This document shows, one piece after another, positions 17,364 through 25,388 of a stretch of DNA of 64,000 nucleotides (the stretch's first letter is position 1; the number at the start of each line of letters is the position of its first letter). The DNA is from Sphaerisporangium perillae. GTDB lineage: Bacteria; Actinomycetota; Actinomycetes; Streptosporangiales; Streptosporangiaceae. A program made the translations under genes and the position numbers. The notes under the pieces were generated by a model. The model was not told where the DNA came from. It searched no databases and saw only the letters and a list, made by a program, of their open reading frames with translations. The stretch spans positions 1 to 64,000 of the forward strand of contig NZ_JALLPO010000003.1 in assembly GCF_023276435.1 (NCBI RefSeq), given 5' to 3'.

Positions 17364-17709
17364 CTGCGCATGGCCTACCTGACGATGACGAGCACCTTCT
17401 CATTCCTGCGACTGCTGCCCCCGACTGATCTTGACAAAGAGGTCAAGATTTTGGTGCTGCGGCATCAACTGGAGATCTTGCAGAGGCAGGTGGCCAGACC
17501 GGCGTTCACGCCGGAGGACCGGTTCCTCCTCGCCCGCCTGCTGTACCGTCTGCCGCTGGCCAAGCTCCGACACCTCTGGTGGTCCGGACACCATCTTGCA
17601 CTGGCACCGCAATCTGCTTCGGCGCCCTAACCTTGGGGCCCGTGCACCTCGTGGGCGTGGACGCCCGCGAACCGTCCGTTCCATTCGGGTGTTGGTGCTG
17701 CGGTTGTCG
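17364..17709 (+). pseudogene. N-terminal fragment of an integrase-core IS transposase
   Basis: The plus strand encodes LLPPTDLDKEVKILVLRHQL, then FTPEDRFLLARLLYRLP, the typical start of an actinobacterial integrase-core transposase. After about 17580 the homology continues in another frame (GPDTILHWHRNLLRR, then GRPRTVRSIRVLVLRL), so there is a frameshift. Homology stops near 17709, where a fragment of a different IS in opposite orientation begins. Inactive. Confidence 0.75.
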
Positions 17710-18380
17710 TTGCTTGTCTTGGGACGGCTGTGCGACTTGGCCACGCCCAGGTCGATGAGCAGCTCGGTGACGGTCTTGGACTTCATCGACGAGCCGCGAT
17801 CGGCGTGCAGGGTCAGCGTGCCGGTGTCGATGGCCTGCTTGTCCGCGGTGGCCTTGATGAGCCGCTTGACTGGCTCGGCGGACTCGCAGGAGGCGACCTT
17901 CCAGCCGGCGACGCAGCGGCTGTAGATGTCGATGATCGTGTACAGGTGGTACCAGACGCCTTTGCCCGGGCCGCGCAGCTTGGTGATGTCCCAGGCCCAC
18001 ACCCGGTTGGGGGCATCGGCGAGCAGTTCGGGAATCGTCTTGGGCGGATGGGTGGCATGACGGCGGCGATCACGGCCGATCTCGCCGTGCTCGCGCAAGA
18101 TCCGGTACATCGTGGAGGTCGACGCCAGGTAGGTGCCCTCGTCCAGCAATGTGAAGTACGCCGTGGCCGGTGCCGCGTCAGCGAACCGCTCGTTGAGCAC
18201 GGTGCGGACGCGGTCGCGCTCGCCCCGCGACAGCGCCGCGGGGTGCGGCTTGCGCGGGGTGAGCGGGCGTGCCGGAGCGGGGCTCCTGCGGTTCGTGCGG
18301 TACCAGTTGGCCTGTGGCACCCCGGCGGCTGCACATGCCTTGCGACGTCCGAGCAGCGGGGTCAGCTTCGAAGGAACGCA
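17710..18380 (-). pseudogene. IS3-family OrfB fragment
   Basis: Read on the minus strand: KLTPLLGRRKACAAAGVPQA, then TYLASTSTMYRILREHGE, then WAWDITKLRGPGKGVWYHLY with the first catalytic Asp, LTLHADRGSSMKSKT with the second Asp, and SHSRPKTSNDN. The C-terminal part carrying the catalytic Glu is missing: the frame runs into the opposite-strand IS fragment near 17710. Together the two pieces form a chimeric IS scar between the CHAT gene and the rest of the element. Confidence 0.8.
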
Positions 18381-18474
18381 TCCACGACCGATCTAACGAT
18401 CAACCCCCAAACGAGTCGCGGTCAAGGCCGGATGCACCGCCGCGCCGACGCCTGACAGCCCCACCGTGAGTGCC

Positions 18475-18753
18475 TCATAGCTTTGTCCGCTGGGTTCGCC
18501 TCAGGAAGTCCTCTCCTCCCGCACCGCTGCCGACCGTCACCCTGTCGACCGTCGACGCCTCCCCGGCCTCATCTGCCAGCAGCCATAGCAGAAGCCTTCG
18601 CCCCACCTGCCGCAGGCAGGAACCAAATCGCCGGAGCCGACTTTCGATGACTTGCATGAGCCGTTTCCCCTGGCGTATATACCAAGCGAGCATCGGTAGG
18701 GCGAGTACGGCATGAAGTCCGTACTGATGGATTAGTTCATCTGCAAACGTCAC
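18475..18753 (-). CDS. Small hypothetical protein
   Basis: 92 residues from GTG 18753, preceded by a good ribosome site (GAAGGAG, 6 bases away). The N-terminal half has a possible membrane-contacting helix (HAVLALPMLAWYI) followed by a basic amphipathic region (QGKRLMQVIESRLRRFGSC). No family was recognised. It stands 46 bp downstream of the gene at 18800-19513 on the same strand, possibly in one transcript. Confidence 0.5.
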   Translation of the reverse strand: MTFADELIHQYGLHAVLALPMLAWYIRQGKRLMQVIESRLRRFGSCLRQVGRRLLLWLLADEAGEASTVDRVTVGSGAGGEDFLRRTQRTKL

Positions 18754-18799
18754 TCTCCACTCCTTCGTGGTTCGGCTCGAATCTCCCGATTGGATTCGA

Positions 18800-19513
18800 T
18801 CATGCGCAGGCAGGTAGGGAGCATGGGGTGGGGTCTGCGCGGAAAGGCCACCCTGGCATTACAGCGATCCCCGACGGGACGTAGAACGAGGTGCTGGAGT
18901 CTGGAATCTGGATCATTGAGGGTGCTTGGATCGGTTCATCATCCAGCATGATCCACTTGGCTCCATTGGAGCCTTTGGCAAGTTCGACACGGATTGCTCT
19001 GACTACCCCTGACGGAGCAACCTGCAGGCCGTACAGATGGTGCGCGGCGATTAGTTCAGGACATGCATCACGGTAGGTCGCATTCCATGGAATAGGACCT
19101 CCGCCGGGCCAACTCCCACCCTGCCTGAGAGGCCCAGGCCAACCTGCCCGCATGTATGAGTAGCGAGCCACCGCAAGTTCGAGGCCTACACCGCGGTTTG
19201 GGCTAGTAGCAGCCTCAACGAAAGTACGGTGATAAGTCAGATCATCGGTCGCTAGGGTCACCCTTGCCCGACGTCCGCGCTTATCTCTTACTGTGCAATG
19301 AAGTAGCCCCCACCCAAGTGGCGTGGGGATCAGGCTGGACGCACCGCAGAACTGATCGTAAGTCGTACCCGCATCACGCGCGGTGGAAGGCGAAACCTCA
19401 GAGTACTCCTTCAGATCCGTCTCCTTCAGGGCTGAATTCATGTACAGGCCCCGCTTCTCCCATACCGGATTCCGCGGAGAGCTGTAGCCGGCCTTGGATC
19501 GCTTTCTCGTCAT
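18800..19513 (-). CDS. Hypothetical protein
   Basis: 237 residues from ATG 19513. No family was recognised. The first about 45 residues are basic and polar. The body is rich in Gly, Pro, Trp and Tyr (YMRAGWPGPLRQGGSWPGG). It ends in a Pro/Cys-containing tail (RADPTPCSLPACA). There is no signal peptide or TM segment. GC and codon bias are weaker than in the core genes, consistent with element cargo. The small gene at 18475 follows on the same strand. Confidence 0.5.
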   Translation of the reverse strand: MTRKRSKAGYSSPRNPVWEKRGLYMNSALKETDLKEYSEVSPSTARDAGTTYDQFCGASSLIPTPLGWGLLHCTVRDKRGRRARVTLATDDLTYHRTFVEAATSPNRGVGLELAVARYSYMRAGWPGPLRQGGSWPGGGPIPWNATYRDACPELIAAHHLYGLQVAPSGVVRAIRVELAKGSNGAKWIMLDDEPIQAPSMIQIPDSSTSFYVPSGIAVMPGWPFRADPTPCSLPACA

Positions 19514-19905
19514 ACCGAGAATGCTGCCGCCATGGAGAAGGCTGCGCTACCGGTCACATTCCAGCGCTCTTCAATCTCCTTGAGATGGCTACGAGCTGGG
19601 CGGATGCTCGCCCACAAGCCCTCCAACTCGTGCGCCAACCAAACGCACGCCCCATACTGTTGCCAACTCGTTACCATCCACCACGTGGCAAGCGCGATCG
19701 CGTCATCTGCGAAGCGGGCCAGCGGTTCAGGCAGCCAGTCGAAGCCTTAGGTGCTTAAGTGGTGGCTTCTGCCAGCCTCTCGGGCGCGCGGGCGGTGCGT
19801 GCCCGGACCGGCCGGAGAGCCGCAGCCGGGCACGCAGACCGGCCGACGCGCCCGGCGGGCCGCGCAGCGGGCCGCCTTTAAACCAGTAAAGAAAATCTGA
19901 GCCCA
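19514..19905. other. Gene-free stretch with a GC-rich inverted-repeat zone
   Basis: No supported gene. Around 19775-19880 the sequence is extremely GC-rich with nested inverted repeats: GGCGGGCCGCGCAGCGGGCC, and GGACCGGCCGG with related arms. It is followed abruptly by an A-rich segment (TTTAAACCAGTAAAGAAAAT). It lies at the 3' side of the GntR gene. It could be a terminator or a replication-related structured site for the element's Rep; this is speculation. Confidence 0.35.
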
Positions 19906-20742
19906 CTACACGCGCAGAGCGACGTGGCCGTCTGACTGACCGGTGTCGCTGGTGATGGCTGAGGCCTCGAAGCGATCGCCGGGTGCTTCGATCTCGGTGA
20001 ATTCGAGTGGCCGGCCGTCGTAGCTGAGGGTGACGCGTCTAATGATCAGGAGGGGTGTTCCTACCGGCTCCATGGACAGGTCAGCGTACGTGTCGCCGTA
20101 GGGCATGCGGGTGTAGACCGAGGTGGCCCAGCGGAGGGGACCGTGGGTGGCCTCCAGGTGGGCGTAGTAGTTGTCCGGCTCGACGTGCAGGTCTATGTCT
20201 CGGTCGGCGCCTTCGCCTTTCACTGTGCCGATGTGGTCTGCGATGACGTAAGAGTCCAGGTGTATGCGGTGGCGAGTCTTGGCGTGCTGCCAGTAGGCGT
20301 AGCGGTAGACCACAACCCGGCCGCGGCGAATGCCCAAGACTTCGGCGTCTTCGCCTTCGGCGGTCATGGGAGCTGGTTGGTTGTGGGGCAGCTTGTTGCC
20401 GCGTTCGATGTCACTGGGCACGGTGACGTGTTCCCACCCTTGTGCGCCGGGGTCGTAGGCAGGGCTGAGTAGGTCTTCTGCTGGTGAGCTACCGAAGGTG
20501 ATCAATCGACGGTCAGGTCGGGCTCGGACGAAGGTTCCTCGTCCATGGGCGACGGTGAGCAGGCCTTCGCTGACGAGTTGCGCGATGGCTTTGCGGATGG
20601 TGGGTCGTGAGGTGGCGTACTCGTCCGCCATGAAAGCTTCGCCGGGGAGTGCCTGTCCGGGCTGGTAGTGGCCTTGCAAGATGTCGGTTCGCAGGAAGCC
20701 GGTGATCTCCCGCCATCGGGCGGTGCCCTTCTCCTCGATCAT
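19906..20742 (-). CDS. GntR-family repressor (KorSA-like)
   Basis: About 278 residues. The N-terminal winged HTH (residues about 8-75) contains TDILQGHYQPGQALPGEAFM, RPTIRKAIAQLVSEGLLTV and HGRGTFV. The C-terminal UTRA/HutC-like effector domain includes LHVEPDNYYAHLEATHGPLRW and LEFTEIEAPGDRFE. I use ATG 20742, which has GGGAG upstream; ATG 20757 is an alternative. It is divergent from the replication initiator, with two palindromic sites in the 105-bp gap. In pSAM2, KorSA of this family represses replication and transfer activation, so this protein probably keeps the element silent. Confidence 0.88.
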   Translation of the reverse strand: MIEEKGTARWREITGFLRTDILQGHYQPGQALPGEAFMADEYATSRPTIRKAIAQLVSEGLLTVAHGRGTFVRARPDRRLITFGSSPAEDLLSPAYDPGAQGWEHVTVPSDIERGNKLPHNQPAPMTAEGEDAEVLGIRRGRVVVYRYAYWQHAKTRHRIHLDSYVIADHIGTVKGEGADRDIDLHVEPDNYYAHLEATHGPLRWATSVYTRMPYGDTYADLSMEPVGTPLLIIRRVTLSYDGRPLEFTEIEAPGDRFEASAITSDTGQSDGHVALRV

Positions 20743-20773
20743 TCGCTCTCCCGTCATTCATTCACTCTTTACA

Positions 20774-20827
20774 AGACGTAGCACGTGTTGGCTACCATGT
20801 CGATGTAGGCCCAGACGTAGCACGTCT
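20774..20827. promoter_or_regulatory. Two GntR operator palindromes
   Basis: Site 2 (20813-20827) is the perfect palindrome AGACGT-AGC-ACGTCT. Site 1 (20774-20788) is AGACGT-AGC-ACGTGT with one mismatch. The copies are 39 bp apart in the divergent gntR/rep intergenic region. Spacing and symmetry fit binding by the adjacent GntR repressor to both promoters (inference). Confidence 0.7.
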
Positions 20828-20862
20828 CCGGGCATGTCGGAACCGAGGCGAAGGAGGTCCCC

Positions 20863-22563
20863 ATGGATGAGAAGGAGGAAGACCGACCCACCGCCAGCCA
20901 GCACCCGGAATGGCTGGTCGATCTCACAGACGTGATCAACGCGTCCGGCTACGAGCGATGGCGCGCGATGGTCGCCGCAACCGGCGGGTGCGCCAACCCG
21001 GTACATCTGGCCGGCGAGTCGCACATCGTCGCTACGGCTACCGGTGAGGTCCTGCACTCCTACCGGACCGCTGACGAACCCTCAGGGCATCTGCTGGTTC
21101 CCTGCGGCAACCGGCGCGCCTCGGTCTGTGCGGCCTGCTCGGAGCTCTATCGGGCCGACACCTTCCAGCTGATCCGCGCGGGCCTGTCCGGCGGTAAGGG
21201 CATCCCTGAGCAGGTCAGCATGCATCCTCGGGTGTTCCTGACCTTGACCGCCCCCTCCTTCGGGCCGGTCCACAGCCGGCGCGAGCACAACGGAACGGTG
21301 CGGCCCTGCCGGCCGCGTGCTCGCTGCAGGGTGTGTGAGCACGGGCAGCCAGTCGGCTGCCACATACGGCATGAGCCCCAGGATGCCGAGCTCGGGCAAC
21401 CGATCTGCATGGGGTGTTACGACTATGTGGGCGCGGTGCTGTGGCAGGCGCACGCGGGCGTGTTGTGGCACCGGTTCACTCTCGAAGTGCGGCGCGAGCT
21501 TGCCAAGCAGGCGGGGATGAGCCGCCGCGCGTTCGGCAAGCTGGTCCGGGTCTCCTTCGCCAAGGTCGCCGAGTATCAACGGCGCGGCCTCGTCCACTTT
21601 CATGCCGTCGTCCGGCTGGATGGTCCCGAGGGCGGCACCGACCTTCCCCCGGACTGGGCCGATCACGGACTGTTGGTGGGGGCCATCCCGGCGGCGGTCC
21701 GGCGCGTGGAGGTCACCTCTGCCAAGAGCGAGCTTGGCCGGCGGCGGCTGGTCTGGGGCGATCAGCTCGACATCCGGCCCATCCTGCTCAGCGCCTCGCT
21801 GGACGGGGTCAGCGAGCAAGCGGTGGCCGGTTACATCGCCAAGTACGCCACCAAGGGTGCTGAGGCGTCGGGCACCGTCGATAACCGTCTGTCCTGCTCG
21901 GCCTGCCGAGGGAAGGGACGGCTCGGTCCGGCTGCCTCGTGCGCGGGCTGTCAGGGCACAGGACTCAAGCCGGGCTTTTTGCTAGATCTGCTTCCGGTGA
22001 CCGAGCATGCCCGGTGCATGATCCGCACGTGCTGGGAGCTGGGCGCACGGTCGGAGCTCGCGCATCTGAGGTTGCGTCCTTGGGCGCACATGCTGGGGTT
22101 TCGCGGTCACTTCGCCACCAAGTCGCGCCGTTACTCCACCACCATGGGCGCTCTCCGGCAGGCACGCGACGATCACCGTGCCGCCGAGGCGCGCGACCGC
22201 AACGGGCTTCCCGTACTCGGGGACGGCTCAACGCTCGTGCTCGGCCACTGGCGATTCGCCGGAAGCGGCCACTCCCCCGGTGAAGCCATCTTGGCCGAGG
22301 AGATCCGGCACAGCATCCAGCACCCGCACGATCCCGGCCCAGCGGGCGGCCGAATGATGCGAGCCGACCGAAGCGACGGCAAGCGGCTCTATCGCGTCAG
22401 CGACGCCATGCACCTGCTCAGCATGAGCCGCACCGTGATCTACGAGCAGATCAGGACCGGACGGCTCCGCTCCGTTACTCAAGGCCGTACCCGGCTGATC
22501 CCGGCCTCGGCTATCTCGGACTACATCGCACTCCTCGAACAGGAAGCGAGGGCAGCCTCATGA
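20863..22563 (+). CDS. RepSA-type replication initiator fused to an excisionase-like HTH
   Basis: 566 residues. Residues about 1-500 are a rolling-circle (HUH) initiator of the AICE RepSA type. They include RVFLTLTAPSFGPVH, the HUH motif RGLVHFHAVVRLDG near residue 245, a catalytic Tyr region VAGYIAKYATKGAE, and a zinc-binding-like CSACRGKGRLGPA with CAGCQGTG. The last about 60 residues (KRLYRVSDAMHLLSMSRTVI then YEQIRTGRLRSVTQGRTRLI) are a MerR/excisionase-type HTH that in pSAM2 is encoded by a separate xis gene. A strong ribosome site (AAGGAGGT) precedes ATG 20863. Its stop overlaps the integrase start (ATGA). It nicks the element's origin during replicative excision and transfer; the fusion would also couple it to excision. 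Confidence 0.9.
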   Translation: MDEKEEDRPTASQHPEWLVDLTDVINASGYERWRAMVAATGGCANPVHLAGESHIVATATGEVLHSYRTADEPSGHLLVPCGNRRASVCAACSELYRADTFQLIRAGLSGGKGIPEQVSMHPRVFLTLTAPSFGPVHSRREHNGTVRPCRPRARCRVCEHGQPVGCHIRHEPQDAELGQPICMGCYDYVGAVLWQAHAGVLWHRFTLEVRRELAKQAGMSRRAFGKLVRVSFAKVAEYQRRGLVHFHAVVRLDGPEGGTDLPPDWADHGLLVGAIPAAVRRVEVTSAKSELGRRRLVWGDQLDIRPILLSASLDGVSEQAVAGYIAKYATKGAEASGTVDNRLSCSACRGKGRLGPAASCAGCQGTGLKPGFLLDLLPVTEHARCMIRTCWELGARSELAHLRLRPWAHMLGFRGHFATKSRRYSTTMGALRQARDDHRAAEARDRNGLPVLGDGSTLVLGHWRFAGSGHSPGEAILAEEIRHSIQHPHDPGPAGGRMMRADRSDGKRLYRVSDAMHLLSMSRTVIYEQIRTGRLRSVTQGRTRLIPASAISDYIALLEQEARAAS

Positions 22564-23726
22564 CCGCACGACGCAGCCGCGGAGATGGCGGCCTGCACTG
22601 GGACGAAGCACGTCAACGCTGGATCGCGACCGCAAGCCTCGGCTTCGACGCACGCGGCAAGCGGATCACGAAGAAGGCCAGCGGCAAGACCAAGACCGAG
22701 GCCAAGGAGAAGCTGAAGGAGATGCTTCGCGATTACGAGGACGGGCTCGCGGCGGTCCCGGCCAGCTACACGGTGGCAGAGGCAGTGAAGTACTGGCTCA
22801 CCTATGGCCTTAGCGGTCGCGCCGACACAACGATCACGATGTACACGACGTATGCGGAAACCCACATCGTGCCGGAGTTGGGTGCGCGGAAGCTGCGTGA
22901 ACTGACGGCCGAAGACGTGGACAAGTGGCTCGCTGCGAAGTCGTCAACGCTGAGCACCCGCTCGCTCAAGATTCTCCATGGGATCATGAACCGTGCCGTG
23001 AGCAATGCTCAGAAGCGCGACAAGGTGCGCCGTAACGTGGTCGCGCTCTGTGAGATCCCGGAAGGGCGGGCCGGTCGACCGTCCAAGGCACTCTCTCTCG
23101 ACCAAGCGGAAGCCGTGCTGACGGCGGCTGCGGGAACATCGATTCACGCCTACCTCGTGCTGTCCCTGCTCATCGGCGCTCGTACCGAAGAGCTACGGGC
23201 GCTCACCTGGTCGCATGTGGACCTGGAGGGCAAGCCCGACGTCACTCCTGCCATACCGCCGCACATCATGGTCTGGCGCTCGGTGCGCCTCAACGGGGAC
23301 ACCAAGACCAGGAAGTCCCGTCGCACACTGGCGATGCCCGCTCGCTGCGTGGACGCGCTCCGCGCGCATAAAGAGCGTCAGGAGATCGCTCGACAGGCGG
23401 CCGACGGCAAATGGCGGGAGAACGATCTCGTGTTCGCCTCGCAGGTCGGCACGGAACTGGACGCGCACAACGTACGACGTGTCTTCCGGAAGGTGGTCGA
23501 GAAAGCGGGGCTCAACCCGAAGGAGTGGACGCCGCGCGAGACACGGCACAGTTTCGTGTCTCTGCTCTCCGACTCGGGGATCCCGTTGGAGAACATCTCG
23601 CGCCTGGTCGGCCACAGCAACACTGTGGTGACCGAGACGGTCTATCGGAAGCAGCTCCGCCCGGTGATGCAGGAAGGGGCGACGGCCATGGACCTGATCT
23701 TTCCCCGTCGGGCCTCTGAGGGTTAG
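22560..23726 (+). CDS. int: Tyrosine recombinase (site-specific integrase)
   Basis: A 388-residue, full-length phage/AICE-type integrase. An arm-binding region lies at the N-terminus, a SAM-like core-binding domain at residues about 60-150, and the catalytic domain after it. The first Arg is in IGARTEELRALTW. The box II motif reads TPRETRHSFVSLLSDSG, as usual in actinobacterial integrases. The final segment is RLVGHSNTVVTETVYRKQ with the His and the nucleophilic Tyr. It overlaps the Rep-HTH stop by 4 bp. The 3' end is followed by tandem 11-mers, a terminator and the attR/tRNA-Val, so it acts on the 60-bp att repeat. Confidence 0.95.
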   Translation: MTARRSRGDGGLHWDEARQRWIATASLGFDARGKRITKKASGKTKTEAKEKLKEMLRDYEDGLAAVPASYTVAEAVKYWLTYGLSGRADTTITMYTTYAETHIVPELGARKLRELTAEDVDKWLAAKSSTLSTRSLKILHGIMNRAVSNAQKRDKVRRNVVALCEIPEGRAGRPSKALSLDQAEAVLTAAAGTSIHAYLVLSLLIGARTEELRALTWSHVDLEGKPDVTPAIPPHIMVWRSVRLNGDTKTRKSRRTLAMPARCVDALRAHKERQEIARQAADGKWRENDLVFASQVGTELDAHNVRRVFRKVVEKAGLNPKEWTPRETRHSFVSLLSDSGIPLENISRLVGHSNTVVTETVYRKQLRPVMQEGATAMDLIFPRRASEG

Positions 23727-23745
23727 TCACTCATTTAGTCACTCA
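23723..23745. repeat. Two tandem 11-bp repeats (TTAGTCACTCA x2) at the integrase 3' end
   Basis: TTAGTCACTCA occurs at 23723 (containing the int stop TAG) and 23735. The location between int and attR suits arm-type binding sites for integrase or excisionase. It parallels the different 11-mer pair at 5295-5316. Confidence 0.55.
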
Positions 23746-23779
23746 CACCCCGTTCCGAAGATCAGGGACGGGGTGTTTT
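23746..23779 (+). terminator. Rho-independent terminator of int
   Basis: Stem CACCCCGT (23746-23753) pairs with ACGGGGTG (23768-23775), followed by TTTT at 23776-23779. It ends plus-strand int transcripts. Its right arm and T-run belong to the 60-bp att repeat. Confidence 0.8.
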
Positions 23780-23829
23780 GGCTGGTGGGCGCTACTGGGT
23801 TCGAACCAGTGACCCCTCGCTTGTAAGGC
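23770..23829. repeat. attR: 60-bp direct repeat overlapping tRNA-Val
   Basis: Identical to 5343-5402. It covers the 3' half of the tRNA from the CCA end to the anticodon loop. The element therefore restores an intact tRNA at its right end. Confidence 0.9.
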
Positions 23830-23857
23830 GAGTGCTCTACCGCTGAGCTAAGCGCCC
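23783..23857 (-). tRNA. tRNA-Val (anticodon TAC)
   Basis: 75 nt including an encoded CCA. Acceptor stem GGGCGCT pairs with AGCGCCC. The D-arm contains AGCTCAGCGGTAGAGC. The anticodon stem-loop is CTCGC-CTTACAA-GCGAG, with TAC as anticodon. The T-arm is CTGGTTCGAACCCAG. No intron. Its 3' half is the att core of the integrated element, and partial copies lie at 5356-5402 and 7300-7343. Confidence 0.95.
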
Positions 23858-23892
23858 CGGACGCTCTCCGCAGAGCGCGGGTGGGGTACACC

Positions 23893-25188
23893 CTACGGTA
23901 CAGAGGGCGACCTCAGCACATCGATCGCCCAGGTGGACCCCGCGTCGGGGATGCCGGCCGCCTGCCAGCCGAGCAGTGCGGCGCCGAGCATGCCCGCGTT
24001 CACGCCGAGGGCCGCGTGCCGCAGTGGAGGGGCCGCGCGGAAGGTGAGCCGGCTTTGCAGACGTTCGGCAAGGGGCTCGAAGAGCGCCTCGCCGGCCTCT
24101 GCCAGGCCGCCGCCGATGACGATGGAGGATGGGTCGAGGAGGAGGGTGTAGGAGGCCAGGGCCAGCGAGAGGGCCTCCAGCGCCTCGTCCCAGACGGCGG
24201 AGGCGTGCGGGTCGCCCCGCATGGCCAGGGCCACGACGTCCTCGGCGGAGACGTGGGTGATTGTGGAAGAGGCGCCGGGGAGGCCGGTCGGGCTCGTCCC
24301 GGACGTCCGACCGGCGGGGGCTGCCGCCGGGGCGGCGGACGCCCCCATGGAGTTGGCAGGGGTTCCCATGGAGGTGGCGGGCGCCCCCGTGGAGGCCGCG
24401 GAGGCTGCTCCTCCGTAAGTGGCGGGGGCTCCCATGGGGGCTCTCGCGGGGGCCGCGGGGGCTCCCACGGAGGCGGCGCGGCTGAGTCTTTCCGTGTAAC
24501 GGCGGGCGACCGAGGCGGCGGAGGCGTAGGTCTCCAGGCAGCCGATCTGGCCGCAGGCGCAGCGTTCGCCGCCGGGGAAGACCGGGATGTGGCCGATCTC
24601 GCCGCCCCATCCTGACGATCCGCCGTACGGCTCGCCGTAGATGATCATTGCTCCGGCGATCCCGGTGCCGATCGGGAGGAACAGGAAGTCGGGCTCGGCT
24701 CGGCCGGCGCCCAGGATCCGCTCGGCCAGGCCTCCGGTTCGCACGTCGTGACCGAGCCGGACGGGCACGTCCAACGAGGTGAAGTCGGCGGCGGGGACGT
24801 CCCTCCAGCCGATGTTCGCGGAGTAGACGGCGGTGTCGGAGGTGACCAGTCCCGGCACGGCGAGCCCGACGCCGGACGGCACGCCGTCGCCCGAGGGCAT
24901 GCCGCTACGGGGGTCCTGCGAACCGAAGGCGGACGGCATACCGCTGCCGCTACGGGAGGCCTGTGAGCCGAAGGCGGATGGCGTGCCCTTGCCGGAGAGG
25001 AGGTTGCGGCCGGCTTCGGCGAGGTCGTCGATGAAGGCGCGGATCGTCTCGATGACGCGCAGGGGGCCTTCGTCGCGCGGGGTCGGACGGCGGTCGGTGA
25101 GGAGGACCTCGCCGTTGGAGCCGACCAGGCCGCCTTTCATAGAGGTGCCGCCGACGTCGAGGGCGACGACGTAGGTCTTCGTGCTCAT
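23893..25188 (-). CDS. ROK-family sugar kinase (glucokinase-like) with low-complexity insertions
   Basis: 431 residues; typical ROK kinases have about 310-320. The actin-like ATPase fold shows ALDVGGTSMKGGLV at residue 9, the sugar site VRLGHDVRTGGLAE, GEIGHIPVFPGG, the ROK zinc motif CACGQIGCLETYAS, and DPSSIVIGGGLAEAG near the end. Two repetitive insertions explain the extra length: a Ser/Gly stretch with repeated PSAFGSQ near residue 75, and an Ala/Pro/Gly stretch with repeats such as GAPATSMG at about 245-300. Both lie in surface loops. It starts at ATG 25188. It probably phosphorylates glucose or a related sugar with ATP and is the first core gene right of the element. Confidence 0.88.
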   Translation of the reverse strand: MSTKTYVVALDVGGTSMKGGLVGSNGEVLLTDRRPTPRDEGPLRVIETIRAFIDDLAEAGRNLLSGKGTPSAFGSQASRSGSGMPSAFGSQDPRSGMPSGDGVPSGVGLAVPGLVTSDTAVYSANIGWRDVPAADFTSLDVPVRLGHDVRTGGLAERILGAGRAEPDFLFLPIGTGIAGAMIIYGEPYGGSSGWGGEIGHIPVFPGGERCACGQIGCLETYASAASVARRYTERLSRAASVGAPAAPARAPMGAPATYGGAASAASTGAPATSMGTPANSMGASAAPAAAPAGRTSGTSPTGLPGASSTITHVSAEDVVALAMRGDPHASAVWDEALEALSLALASYTLLLDPSSIVIGGGLAEAGEALFEPLAERLQSRLTFRAAPPLRHAALGVNAGMLGAALLGWQAAGIPDAGSTWAIDVLRSPSVP

Positions 25189-25388
25189 GCCGTCGCTCCG
25201 GTGGACGAACTCGCGTGGTTGGACTCGTGCACCGGGTTCTTCCCCTCTTCCACGTTCTTCAAGGCCCGGCGGGTTGCGCATTCCCGCGCAGTTTTGCCCA
25301 TATGTATGCATGAGTCAAAACCGGAGGACGGCGAGGGTGGTGGCCGACCCACGGGAGGTGCGGGCACCTGCCGAGGGCGGCCGGCCGG

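Larger units (their letters stand above)
5343..23829. mobile_element. AICE-like integrated element at tRNA-Val, about 18.4 kb, apparently transfer-defective
   Basis: The element is bounded by perfect 60-bp direct repeats and carries, at the tRNA-proximal end, a GntR repressor, a RepSA-type initiator and a tyrosine integrase. This gene order is the hallmark of pSAM2-like AICEs. No FtsK/SpoIIIE-like TraSA translocase and no spd genes were found, so self-transfer is unlikely. Where transfer genes are expected, the element carries cargo and IS debris: a flavoprotein/XRE pair, a zinc-finger-like protein, IS1380 inserted in IS3, a large CHAT-domain protein with a convergent membrane protein, and several unknown genes. 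The centre has lower GC and more irregular coding than the flanks. Excision would regenerate a single tRNA. Confidence 0.85.
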
